Part shown: positions 25,591 to 36,900 of the stretch, in pieces | Layout of the letters: each line of letters begins with the position of its first letter | How positions within the stretch are numbered: position 1 is the first letter of the stretch | NCBI RefSeq assembly: GCF_021730395.1 | Contig: NC_069362.1 | Coordinates: 70,573,501 to 70,637,500, forward strand | DNA length: 64,000 bases | Origin: Mercenaria mercenaria | Taxonomy: Eukaryota; Mollusca; Bivalvia; Venerida; Veneridae | Reading direction: 5' to 3' | Notes under the pieces: model-generated | What the model was told of the DNA's origin: nothing | Seen by the model: only the letters and a program-made list of their open reading frames with translations | Databases searched by the model: none | Made by a program: the position numbers and the translations under genes

Positions 25591-26078
25591 CCTGCCATAC
25601 AGCACTTAAAGACTACTGTTGTGGTAGTAAATAAAATTTGTGAATAGATCCTTTGAAAGGACATGAAATAATCTACTTTAAAAATAAAACGTATAGATTC
25701 ACCTAAAAGTATAATTATACAGTTTAAATTCGATAAAAATACAAGTTTGGGATTATTTGCTTATGTAAATGAAAAATGACATTAGCGGGGTCTCCTGTTA
25801 GACATGTTGTGGGAATAGTGACGAATAAATAGCACCAGATACAGTTCGAGACAGGGACCGTTTAGACGTTTGTTGATTTAATACGGGACAATGTAGATTT
25901 TATAACTGTACCTCAAAAGTACGGAGAATAAGCTAATGGCTAAGTCAGAATTTGAAATATAACCCAAAGCTAAAAATAAATTTAACTGTAATCAGTTCGT
26001 AATTCAAAATGTTAAACGGCATCATATGGAAAACCATTCATAAAACAAAAAATATTTAAGTGAAAGTAACCTATATAT

Positions 26079-27012
26079 AGAGTCACTGGACCTATGCTCA
26101 CCCAGGCACATGCTCGCCCACTTTTTATTTTGATGCCAGATTGTGTAATAAAGATGCAAACTTTTATCACATGTGTTGTTTATTTTTCGTACCCATTGTG
26201 TCCCACTTTCTGTCCTCACTTTTGAAGAGTTTCCGGTTCCGGTCAAGGTCGATAGCAGACGAAAATAAAAGTGAAAGTGAAACCAAAAGTGAAAGTGGCC
26301 AAAAAGAAACATGACTTAAAATAAATATTTTCAAAAACACTGGTTAAAAGCTGTTGCAACACTAAAGGTTACACATAGTATGAACTTTTTATGCTGTTTA
26401 TTTTCAAACTATCAGACCAAATAATGATTTTATATCAGCAAATATTCGTTGACTCCGGGCTGTCAAAATTGTTTTCGAAATGCTGCTTCCAGGGCAAAAA
26501 CAATTACAGACAATTTTGCGGTCATCTTTCACATCTAGTTTATTTAAATGTAATTAAAAATATGTTGTTGATGCAATTTTGTGATTCGTCTGCATCCTGC
26601 CTATAAATTCTAGGCAAGAATGCTGCATCATTAGTTTTTACAGTAAATACGTTTTGATAACTTCTATTGTATAACTATCATGCTTTTTGTGGAAGTGAAT
26701 ATGTTTTTGAGAATACTGATAGATTAGACTAAATGTTTATCATGTCATTTAATACATAAATGGTTTTCTTTTAAAAATATACCACTGGGCGAGCATGGGT
26801 CCTGTCCACCTGGAAAAACGATGAAAACAGTATAGTGGTGTTATGTCCGATTTTCAAAGTCCCGGATGTAAGTGTTTACTATAAATTGGGTCATCTTAAT
26901 GGGGCAATGCCTGGGTAGAACTAAGGAGGCAAAGAAGTTTATATATAGTATTACAATAAAAATATTGCAATTTTAATGCCTTTTCTGGGCGAGGACTGGT
27001 CCAGTCAGTCTA
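26079..27012. mobile_element. candidate TIR element of about 930 bp
   Basis: The left end AGAGTCACTGGACCTATGCT and the right end GGTCCAGTCAGTCT are imperfect inverted repeats, and CTCACCCAG on the left pairs with CTGGGCGAG on the right. A second inner copy of the right arm lies at 26785-26803 (CTGGGCGAGCATGGGTCC). It encodes no protein. A tract at 26267-26284 (AAAGTGAAAGTGAAACC) matches an ISRE/IRF-type site. Confidence 0.45.
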
Positions 27013-27366
27013 GTGTATTTTGTAATCGCTGTGTTATGCCACTCGATGTTTTCTTTGAAAAATATTACAAGGTTGTGTTGTTAAAAAACGAGGTATATTT
27101 ATTTCACAATTTGGCGTATACAGTAGAGTGACAATATCTGTTGTAAATGAAAACTTTCTTTGAAGCGATATTTTGCAATTTTCTTTGGCAAAACGAATTA
27201 GGTTTGTAATGACTATTACTGAAACTGAACGTTTATACATTTCTGCATTATTACCTAAACAGGATTTATCCAAATTTACCTTTGTTCATTTTTATTCTAT
27301 GAACTGCTCCGGCATCCCTGGCAGGATTGTCCTCATCGGTTTGGCGAATTAAGTAAAAACCATTAA

Positions 27367-27571
27367 CCTTTACCCTACTACATTTCTATAATGAACTTGT
27401 TCATCTTTCATTTTGAACAGTACCATTAACTGTTAAAAGGGGTGCTTACCTAAAATATACTGACTGAATAGCGAACAGTGCAGACCATGATCAGACTACA
27501 CGGATGTGCAGGCTGATCTTGGTCTGCACTGGTCGCAAAGGCAGAATCACTTGTCGCCAGCAGGCTAAAGG
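27367..27571. mobile_element. TTAA-flanked MITE (piggyBac-like ends), 205 bp
   Basis: TTAA lies directly outside both ends (27363-27366 and 27572-27575). The ends read CCTTTACCCTACT at the left and, in complement, CCTTTAGCCTGCT at the right. A TTAA target with CCYT-type ends is the piggyBac signature. The interior contains an imperfect palindrome (CAGTGCAGACCATGATCAGA / TGATCTTGGTCTGCACTG). It is non-coding. Confidence 0.7.
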
Positions 27572-28224
27572 TTAATGTAAAACAAGTGGACCAGTCACTA
27601 GTTTGATGTTTTCCATACAGTTAAACATTTGCTAAGAATGTTAATGCATTGTCGGAAGTTTGTCAGAAGATCATCGCCCAATATGCAAGCTTGAATTGTG
27701 GTTATGATCTTATTATGACTGCAGTTTGAATGACACATGTAGCATTGTCACTGTATCTTCTGAGTGCTGATCAACAAGGACATAGGGCATCTTTCACGAG
27801 TGGATAAGTTTTCAAGATGATATTTTATATAACTTACCTACTATTTGGTTTCCCCTTTAACAGACATCTTACAGCTGAACGTGAAATAACTTTGAAACCA
27901 GTTATCAAATTGTTTCTAATAACAATTGAAATATTCTATGTAAAATGAAATACCCGTAATAGAATACAACAGATTTCAAGACAATAACGTAGGTAAAAGA
28001 CAAATGCCAAATGCACCAGATAAATTTAAGAGTTTTGACCCATAAATATTGACCAAATCTAAAACTGATGCTTCATAAGCAAGTTTAACAATAAAGATAT
28101 TCTCCGTCCGTAAATCCGTTTGTCAGTCCGTCAACCTTTAGCCTGTCCGCAAAGTATCTAAACAACTCCTTTCCGGATTTATATTAAGCTTAGTTGTGAA
28201 TATCATTGGCGTGGCGCGGCGCGT

Positions 28225-28335
28225 TCAACTCGGATTAATCGGTATTAACTCCCGGATCGTGTTTCTTTTGCCACTGAGCGTTCAAAGGCGTGTCATATAG
28301 TGTCCCTTTATGTGTTTGATTTGTCCTCGTTTTCT
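28225..28335 (+). repeat. retroelement 3'-tail fragment
   Basis: TTTGCCACTGAGCGTTCAAA and GGCGTGTC..TGTCCCTTTATGTGTTTG match the tail after 24205 (GCCACTGACCGTTCCAAGGC). It is a 5'-truncated copy. Confidence 0.5.
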
Positions 28336-29506
28336 AATTGTTTAAATTCATTAAGTGTGATAACTTCTGCACAGCGCGTCTCCGACACCAACGTATCCCT
28401 ATGTGAAATCTATTCCAGCATTAAACGTGTAAACGCTAAGAAGCTTAAGACAGAATGCGCCCTAAATTTATTTGCTGAATTTCGTTCTTAAATTTATACT
28501 GTACAAAATTCAGGATATAGGCGATTGAGTTCCGATTTTTTCTGTCGCCATATTGTTCGAGGTTTTTGCTACTGCGTCAGAAACATGGTCCCTGACGTCA
28601 CTTTTCGTGCAACGCCAATTCCGAGTGCTCTTGGCAATTTTCCTTTCCTGCGCTCTGAATGTCATATGAATGAAAAATACAAAATAATTAAAACTTTGCA
28701 TGTAGAAAGTGTTTTCCAATGGTACAAAATTCAGCGAAATAAGATTGACGCTTAAAGACGTCAGAGGCGAGATTGTAACGTCAGAACGGAAATTAAATGT
28801 CATGATTTTGGGGAATATCAGCCATGTTTGATCACGTTGACATCAATCCCGTTTATATCTTGGTCAACGAAATGGGTCCAGTCACTGAGGTGATTATGTC
28901 TTAGGCTAGCTGACAAACTATGTTTTGACTAACCGTAGAACTGGTGAGACCAATAAATCTCTTAAATATAATTTCCCTCTGCTACCTTGCCTAAATGATT
29001 CGTAAATCATGATATTCAAATGATTTAAATTGACAGCACAACGGGAAAAGTAATAGCACAAAACAAATGGTGTTCATTAAACATCTCATAGGCTGAAACT
29101 AATATAGTTCACTGGCCTTGTTGCTGAAGTTCACTTCAGGCGACTTTTTTTTTTTTAAATCAGCCTATGTCTTCTTAAAGCTGCAACTGAATACATTTAG
29201 AACACAAATGAAGTTCGTGAAATTCAATAAAAAAGAGAAGAAATGCTTTTGAGATGGCTACTCCAGTCCACTGAAAAGATCTTCTTTACAATATTATTGT
29301 ATACCAAGTTAAACGTAAAAGGAACGTATGTTGAAACTTAAGCCAGGACGATATTGATTTATTGACACTTCTTTATTTAAATAACACAAAATGTATTTCA
29401 AAAATTCAAAACTTTAGTTAAACTTGCAACATGTTCTAGTAACATGCAGAATATATATAGGAAATATTGTTGTTTTGGAAAATCTATACATATTTCAATT
29501 ACTTTT

Positions 29507-30768
29507 AAAGATGGTTAATCAGTGCTTAGGCAAGTTATGGATTTGTTTGAAATAAAATCTGTTTATTCACTCTATTTCTGTTATCTTAGCGCTAAGTATA
29601 AGATTTTCACTGATGTTTTTAAAATTTGATTTTCCTATCCTTGATGCCCAACCAAAATAGAGTTATTTCAGTATATATTTGATAAATATATTTTGCCAAA
29701 GGAATAATATGAATATAAGGCTACTATTTTATTATATTTGTAAACAATATACATTAACAAATACATATTTCGCTAAAATTCATTAAAAATGCAAGCTTTG
29801 AAAATTATTATTACTTCCCAGTGTCAATGTTGGTTGACCAAGACAGATTGAAAATAAATTAATTCAGACGCTAGACTCAGATATAAAACATGCTTTGTGG
29901 ACTATGTTATTGAAATATCCCGATATCTTTCGAACGCAAATGTAAAACTAAAACCATAGTAACAGAATGGACGATCAGTGAAAAATGTCATAAAATTCGC
30001 TTAACTGTGAATGACCACCGTTTAAACCTTATGTAAAATCTAAAATCATGTACACATGTTTACTAAATTTGGCCTTAAAGGTGGTCAATCACATTTAAAC
30101 AACATTTAATGACATTTTTTACTTTTTGTATATTCTGGTAGAGAATTATTTAAGGAACAAAAAGACCAATGACATAGAGTTAGATTCCTATTTGAAATGT
30201 ATATTTTATTATTTTTATAAAATTTTGTAATTACTCCCCTTTAATATAAAAGTGTATAAAAAGCTGGGTATTTCTTTTTATTTCGATACAATGTCTAGTT
30301 TTACATTTGCATTTGATAGACATACCAACTATTGAACAATCTGAACCAAAATGCAAGTTTAAGAGCTGTGTGTAGCTTCTGAATTCATTTATTTCCAATC
30401 TATCTTGGTTGCGCAACCAAGATAGGCAAAGGGAGGTAATAATAATTTTTCAAATCTGCGTTTCTAATGAATTCCATCTAAATACATATTTTTTAATGCA
30501 AATATTTTACAAATATATTACAATATGTCTCATATTTATACATTTCCTTAGGCAAAGTATGTTTATCAAATTTATACTTATGATAAAATAACTCTATCTT
30601 GGTTGGGCAACCAGGATAGGAAAATGAAATTTTAAAAATACCTCCAGTGAAAATCTAATTTGTATTAAGTGTTAAGTGAACATAAATGAGTGTAAATGAT
30701 CAGATGCTAATGTTTCGAACAAATCCGTTACATGGCCAAAATCTGATTATCCACCTTTAATGATCGTT
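29507..30768. mobile_element. long-TIR foldback element ending just upstream of the gene 1 promoter
   Basis: The left arm (AAAGATGGTTAATCAG at 29508 through TTTTCCTATCCTTGATGCCC at 29631) is matched in reverse complement at 30600-30765 (GGGCAACCAGGATAGGAAAA .. CTGATTATCCACCTTTAA). The arms span roughly 170 bp and are diverged. An extra arm-like word (TAAAGGTGGTCAATCAC) lies at 30074, so one insertion may be nested in another. The right end is about 25 bp from the TATA box of gene 1. Confidence 0.55.
30400..30425. repeat. perfect 26-nt palindrome
   Basis: CTATCTTGGTTGC is followed immediately by its exact reverse complement. The same half-site occurs at 30593-30606 and, diverged, near 29640, so it is a building block of the surrounding foldback element. 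Confidence 0.85.
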
Positions 30769-30792
30769 CGTGACCAGGTGTTTATGTGTACA

Positions 30793-30800
30793 TATATAAG
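30793..30800 (+). promoter_or_regulatory. TATA box of gene 1
   Basis: TATATAAG lies 58 bp upstream of the gene 1 start codon. Gene 2 has TATATATAAAG at the equivalent place (61 bp upstream), which supports a real core promoter with a short 5' UTR of about 25-30 nt. Confidence 0.7.
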
Positions 30801-30850
30801 CGTTTCAATGGTCGCTGCTTTCTTAGCCATTGGGGAATTGATAAGGCACC

Positions 30851-30913
30851 ATGAAATTATTAGTTCTGTTGTCGATATTGGGACTAGCCGTTGCTGTGCC
30901 AGCTATAGATGAG
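30851..30913 (+). CDS. gene 1 exon 1 (signal peptide)
   Basis: It encodes MKLLVLLSILGLAVAVPAID plus E: a short basic start, a Leu-rich core and AVA/VPA-type cleavage options. The start context is CACCATGA. The donor GTCTGA follows in phase 0. Confidence 0.9.
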
Positions 30914-33900
30914 GTCTGATAGAAAGTATTTTGTATAATTTAATTGTTTTTTAATAATTATGTAGAATATAAATACAGGTATAGTGTACGAAGAAGTTTG
31001 TTATTGTGTATGCTGAGTAACCATAAAAGCTTTGTCTGGATACATGCCGTTTGTACAAAAGCAAAAACTGTCTAATCGTCAGTGACTTCCAAATGTAATA
31101 GCTTTTTATTATCATACACGAAATTTCGATATTGAACCTTTCTTTCATTTATGAAGCGATTTATGTGTTCTCGTGTACTTATCCATGCTTTTAATAACCA
31201 CTGTCCATATGTTTTCTTTTATATTGCAGACACAAGCTGGTGTTGAGCTAGTTTACGGAGGTATGTTCTAGTTTTCTTACCGTTGTGATAGATGCTAGAA
31301 ATAATCTGTCTGTAACCATATTCACACTTCTGATTATTTCAATGTTATCTTTGTTATATAAGACATGAATCTCAGGCGAGTAAACTATAAGGGTAGGATC
31401 TGAATACTAGAGGCTCTTTAGTGCATGAGCTATGTATCTTTCTAGTTTAACATGAATACTGGCTTGCGAAAACGTTCACTGAACTTTTAGCACCATTTTC
31501 CATCCGCGTAAAAAACTATTATAAAGTTAAAGGAACAAGAACAAATAATGACTATTAAATTAAGAAATGCAATAAAATTGGACAGTGTTCTTGCAGCGGG
31601 ATCATTGTTGACTGTTCAAAAGGTGCAAAATTGATGATTTTGGCACGATATTTTTCATGGATGATGTAAACCTTTCGCTTTGATAACTTTCTTTATTCTT
31701 GTATGAGAATCCTGATCTTGCCATTAATTAAAAGCACAAAACATGCACGCAATTTATAAAATAGCCACCCAAATTTTGCTCATAGGGGAAGTGCAATATT
31801 GCGACTCGCTGCATGTAAAACCGTCCGTGCCAAAAATTTTCGCATCTAAGTGTACCTTGCTACCTTAAGGAAAATCTGCCAAAATTAAATTTTGAAAGAA
31901 CTCTTAAATTTGTGCGGTTTCAAATAGTTTAGAACCTCTTCTTCGATATTCTAAAATTCTGGGCACTTAAAACGCTACCTGACGGCACAGCAGCTCAAAA
32001 ATGTTACGGTGAGGACACATAAAAGCATAAAAGTCAATATACACGCATACGATTTTTTTTTTGGATTCTAGCTCCAGTAACAAGGTTCTGGTACAGTAAA
32101 AACATCATTTTTATCGTTATTAACCCAGTCAGCTCATATTTGGCCCACCAGCTATGTAGTTCGTCAATCAGGGGGATGGTCGGACGGTGGGGACCGCATG
32201 AAATAAGAAAATAAGGGGTGGAGACATTTTATTTTCGCAAAATGGTGCAGAATTGCCCTTATATCATTCCTAATGACAAAATACGTTAAATCGTGTCAGA
32301 AAATGGTAAAAACTGATGTATTGTACGTTCTTTGTCTCGTAGCGACGATTTATAAATTTTGGCTAAATTTGTGCATTAGGGGTGGGCAAGTTTAGAGTCT
32401 CTCATACAGACTTCTTTTGATGCTATTGAAAACATTTTTATTTGGTTGAATTGGCGAAAGACATATAAAAGTTAAGAACAAGTAAAACCCTCTTTTGTTC
32501 ATTAACTGAAAAATCTTAAGGTAGCAGGGTACACTTTCGAATTTTGGCCCCCGTCAATATTTGTTATAAAGAGAACATCGTGATTTTGGATGTCTGTAAA
32601 TTAAGGTGAGAGATAATGATTATTAATTCTTTAGAAAATTTATACAGCCGATACATGTAAAATTCTGATGTCAGTTGGAAAACTAACTGCTGGTAGCTTT
32701 GTATGATCAATGAGACACCATTTCGCGGAAAAATTCAATTCACGGAAGGGTTCTGTGCTTGTTGATTGATACTCGGGAACATTTTCGTTATTTTCCGAAA
32801 AAACGAGCTGGATGGGCCCCCATTCCGTTTATGTCCTGACGTTCAGTAAGGACTATTAAATTAAGAAATGCAATAAAATTGGACAGTGTTCTTGCAGCGG
32901 GATCATTGTTGACTGTTCAAAAGGTGCAAAATTGATGATTTTGGCACGCTATTTTTCATGGATGATGTAAACGTTTCGCTTTGATAACTTTCTTTATTCT
33001 TGTATGAGAATCCTGATCTTGCCATTAATTAAAAGCACAAAACATGCACGCAATTTATAAAATAGCCACCCAAATTTTGCTCATAGGGGAAGTGCAATAT
33101 TGCGACTCGCTGCATGTAAGACCGTCCGTGCCAAAAATTTTCGCATCTAAGTGTACCTTGCTACCTAAAGTGTAAGTGTACCATAATGATGTGTTGAGTA
33201 GAAATGGGTTAATTAATCAGAGGATAAACACATACAAATGCTTATCGGATTTCAGTTAGCCAGGATTTCAATTTTTCGCAAATAGATAGCATACGACCAG
33301 TACCAGTAAGAGAAAATTTGCGAAACAAGATTCGCGCAAATTCAAATCAAATTAATTATATGACAGTCATGAACGTTCTTAATTAAGGACTATAAATGCT
33401 AGTCCAGTATATGATAAGAAAATAACAAGAAGGAAACGGGGTCAACACTTTCTGTACACATATGTTATGCATATATTGTGATATTACAATATATTATTAA
33501 CGACGACATGGTATTTTTCTGTTTGGAGAGTTGTCTTAAGTGTCATGTGACGGCTGTAACATGTTTTCCCGTTCTTGGTTCCAGTGTTGTTACACTTCCT
33601 GATATTTTTGGAAACTGGGAGAACATGCAGTTTAACTATAATATAATCACGCTTAAAAGTTAGTTTCAGCCCATTACTGAAGACGACACTGACGAGAGCA
33701 GAATTTACCATTTATCTAATATTTTGCAAATAATTTTAATTATTAACTAACAATATCTTATATGAATCAATTATAAACTGATTTATAATACAATGTACGT
33801 TTATATAATTAACATAAATGCCCTATGTTGACATGTAGATTCTTATGCTTGTCTGCCTGTGAATCTAAATGATTTCTCTGGACACTCGCAATTAGATGAA

Positions 33901-36900
33901 CTGGGCACTTAGCGTTATATGGGCGCTGCATAGGGTGGCTACAGTCTTTGACTGCTGTTCTTCTTGTTTATTCTTTGCTTTTTTTATGACTCGATAAGTT
34001 TTCGCGCTCTTATGAATCATCTCGTCTCCAGAATTTGAAAGATTATACTTGTTACGTTGCCGCAATATTGTACAATAGCATTGAGTTGCGCAAGAGTATT
34101 AATACATTTTGATATTTTCCGTTTCTGTGTTGTTACAGAGGAAGCCTCAGATAATCCTGAAGAAAACTCTGGACTTTTCGAGGGAGATATTGACCTTTTA
34201 CCCGGTGAAAATCCTCTGGTAACTATTTACATATTTGTGCAAATTATGTTATGTTATTTTCTTTTGTTAGACTAGACACTAGAATAAAAATAGAAATATT
34301 TCTACACTTCCGTCCGATTTTTGGTCTAATTCAATTCTGTCAATCATTGTCAAAAATCAGTCTATTCTAGGGATATTATTAGATCGTATGCTTCTTGACA
34401 TATGATATGGCTCAATTCACTGCATTGATAAAAAATGTAAAAATGATTTATCATAGTTTGAGGATATTTTTTCAGTGTTCACGTGTTGGTGTATCACAAC
34501 AAGATTATTTTGATCAAAATTGTGTTCGTTTAGATATTTTGCAAAGAATGTACTGCAAAAGATAGATAATCAGTAAAGAACATATGGAAAATATTGCTTA
34601 CACAAGACCTATGTGATATAACAACGGTTATCAACAAAAAAAAAACAACAACAACAATTATCATATTAACTGGCATGAAATGTTAAATGACCATTTGTTG
34701 ACATTATAAATTCTGCTGCATACTTTACAAATTTAAACAAATTCAATTTATAACAATTCAATGAACCTATTAATACTATAATAACAATTTATATAAAAGC
34801 ACAGAAACGCTGTAGCAGACAGAAGGAGGAGATGGGCCAATGGCGTTGTTCCATATGAAATCTCGTCAGTATATCGTAAGTGATAACATTATTGAATGCA
34901 ATGACAGTCCACGACGTAGCATATTGTTGTTATGCTTTAACACTGCCGTAAAATATATAGATTTATTATTCCTGCATAACAAATTGTTTCAAACTGTTTA
35001 TAATTTCTTATCCAACTTTGGACAAACTGACAAAGTTAAGTATCATGTAAAAATTATGATATACTTATGGATTATCTGTCTCAAATACAGCATGTATATA
35101 GTGAAAACAAACTCTTGTATTTAACTACAGTCGGATACGGAAAAATATTCAATCATAAATGACGTAATAATGGTGTCTCGACCTTCCATTCGTTAAAAAG
35201 TTTATCTTTTCAAACAAGTTTTAGCCTTATTTATCAAAAGTCATAGTCAATTTTGGCAGAAACATAGCTAGAAACAGGTATATGTATATGAGCCGTGTCA
35301 TGGGAAAACCAACATAGTGGCTTTGCGACCAGTATGGATCCAAACACAGCCTGCGCATCCGCGCAGTCTGGTCAGGATCCATGCTGTTCGCTTTCAAAGC
35401 CTATTGAAATTAGAGAAACCGTTAGCGTACAGCATGGATCCTGACCAGACTGCGCGGATGCGCAGGCTGGCCTGCATCCATGCTGGTCGCAAAGCCACTA
35501 TGTTGGTTTTCCGATGACACGGCTCATATCATAAACGGGTCATTAAAACAGTACCTTGATCTAAAAGGATGCCCTTCGGGATCCAGACCTGGCAAAATTC
35601 ACTCCAGCCAAAAACAACATTGCAGATCAAAATATTGTTATAGTAATACTATTTTATCACACACGCAGAAGTTTGAAGCTGCTTAAACTAATGATTCACA
35701 TATGTACACATTCTGTATTGTAACAAGATGAGATTAATTAATGCGATAAAACATGTAAAGTTTACAATTAAGACCATATACTGCATTGTTTCAGCATCTG
35801 CCGTGCAGAACATCTTCCATCAAGCTATGGCTGAAATCGAATCTAGAACAAAAGTCAACGGCAAGACATGCATCCATTTCAAACCTCATTCTGGAGAAAC
35901 GGGATTTATAAAATTCGTAACAGGAAACGGGTTTGTAAAATGCTTCAAAGTTTTTAAATGTAGTTTTTATGACTATATTTCTTGACTATAAAAGCAGGGT
36001 ATCTAAAGTGTCTGCCAGTGTTATTTTCATCTAAATCCCTCGTTCTACAGTCTAGTTCCAAAAGCAATTTTTTTTCAATCACAGATGTTTCTGTGAAAAA
36101 TTCTTTTAACTATATAACAAATTTTTTGGCAGCTTCAGCCCTTATCACAATACTCCACCTGCTTATATTAATAATATTCCACAATTGATGTTAACGTACG
36201 TGGATAAATTTTAAATACGTCGATTAACATTTAAGATTGGTTTCATAATTAATGGTTACATAGAACAATAGTGTAAAGGAAATATATTCAAACTGGATCC
36301 AACCTGCACATTACAATCTAATGAAAACAGCGTCATAGTGACTCTATAATCAGGGTTGTTAATAATTACTTGCAATAGTAATGCATTAAATTAGCATTAA
36401 TTGGGAAAAGATGGCATTAAATTAGCATTAGCATTACTCATTTTTATCAAAATAATGCATTAAATTAGCATTACATAGGGTGCATTAGCATTAGCATTAC
36501 CTTTTGAGAATCATTGCATGTTATTATCACATACACTGTTTTTCATTAAATCATTTTAGTTTCCCTACGTCTAGGTCGTCTACATGAATAGTTAAATACG
36601 TGTATGACTTCCTTGTCTTATATCTGATTTTTTTCTTTTACCATTACTTTATAAAAAAAATAAAAATACCTAATGTTGGAAGTACAGCATGCATGAGCAT
36701 TTAAATTGTTAGAGAAAGTCAAGTACCTGTTTAATGGCTCCCTAACAGCCTAATTTAACAGGACATGTAAAAGCTAGCTGCCTTAAACAGGTCTTAAACA
36801 TCACTATCAGTGGCATAGTGTTAATTGATAAAAAGGTGTCAAAAGATAATAGATTCTGTTTGATATTTTGGGTGACAAATCTAATTATGTCACACTTCTA

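Larger units (their letters stand above)
24431..29506. other. intergenic DNA with dispersed elements, no gene
   Basis: No host exons are visible. The elements at 25375, 26079, 27367 and 28225 are listed separately; the rest is AT-rich and featureless to my reading. Confidence 0.4.

Noticed and set aside
31549-33166. LTR pair with an internal region
   Set aside because: The repeat ends in a terminal inverted repeat shared with the 32520 element and lacks LTR-type boundaries or a primer-binding site.
34840-35124. 94-codon frame overlapping gene 1 exon 4
   Set aside because: It is out of phase with the exon; the correct phase restores [13 protein letters not shown] and joins neighbours in frame.
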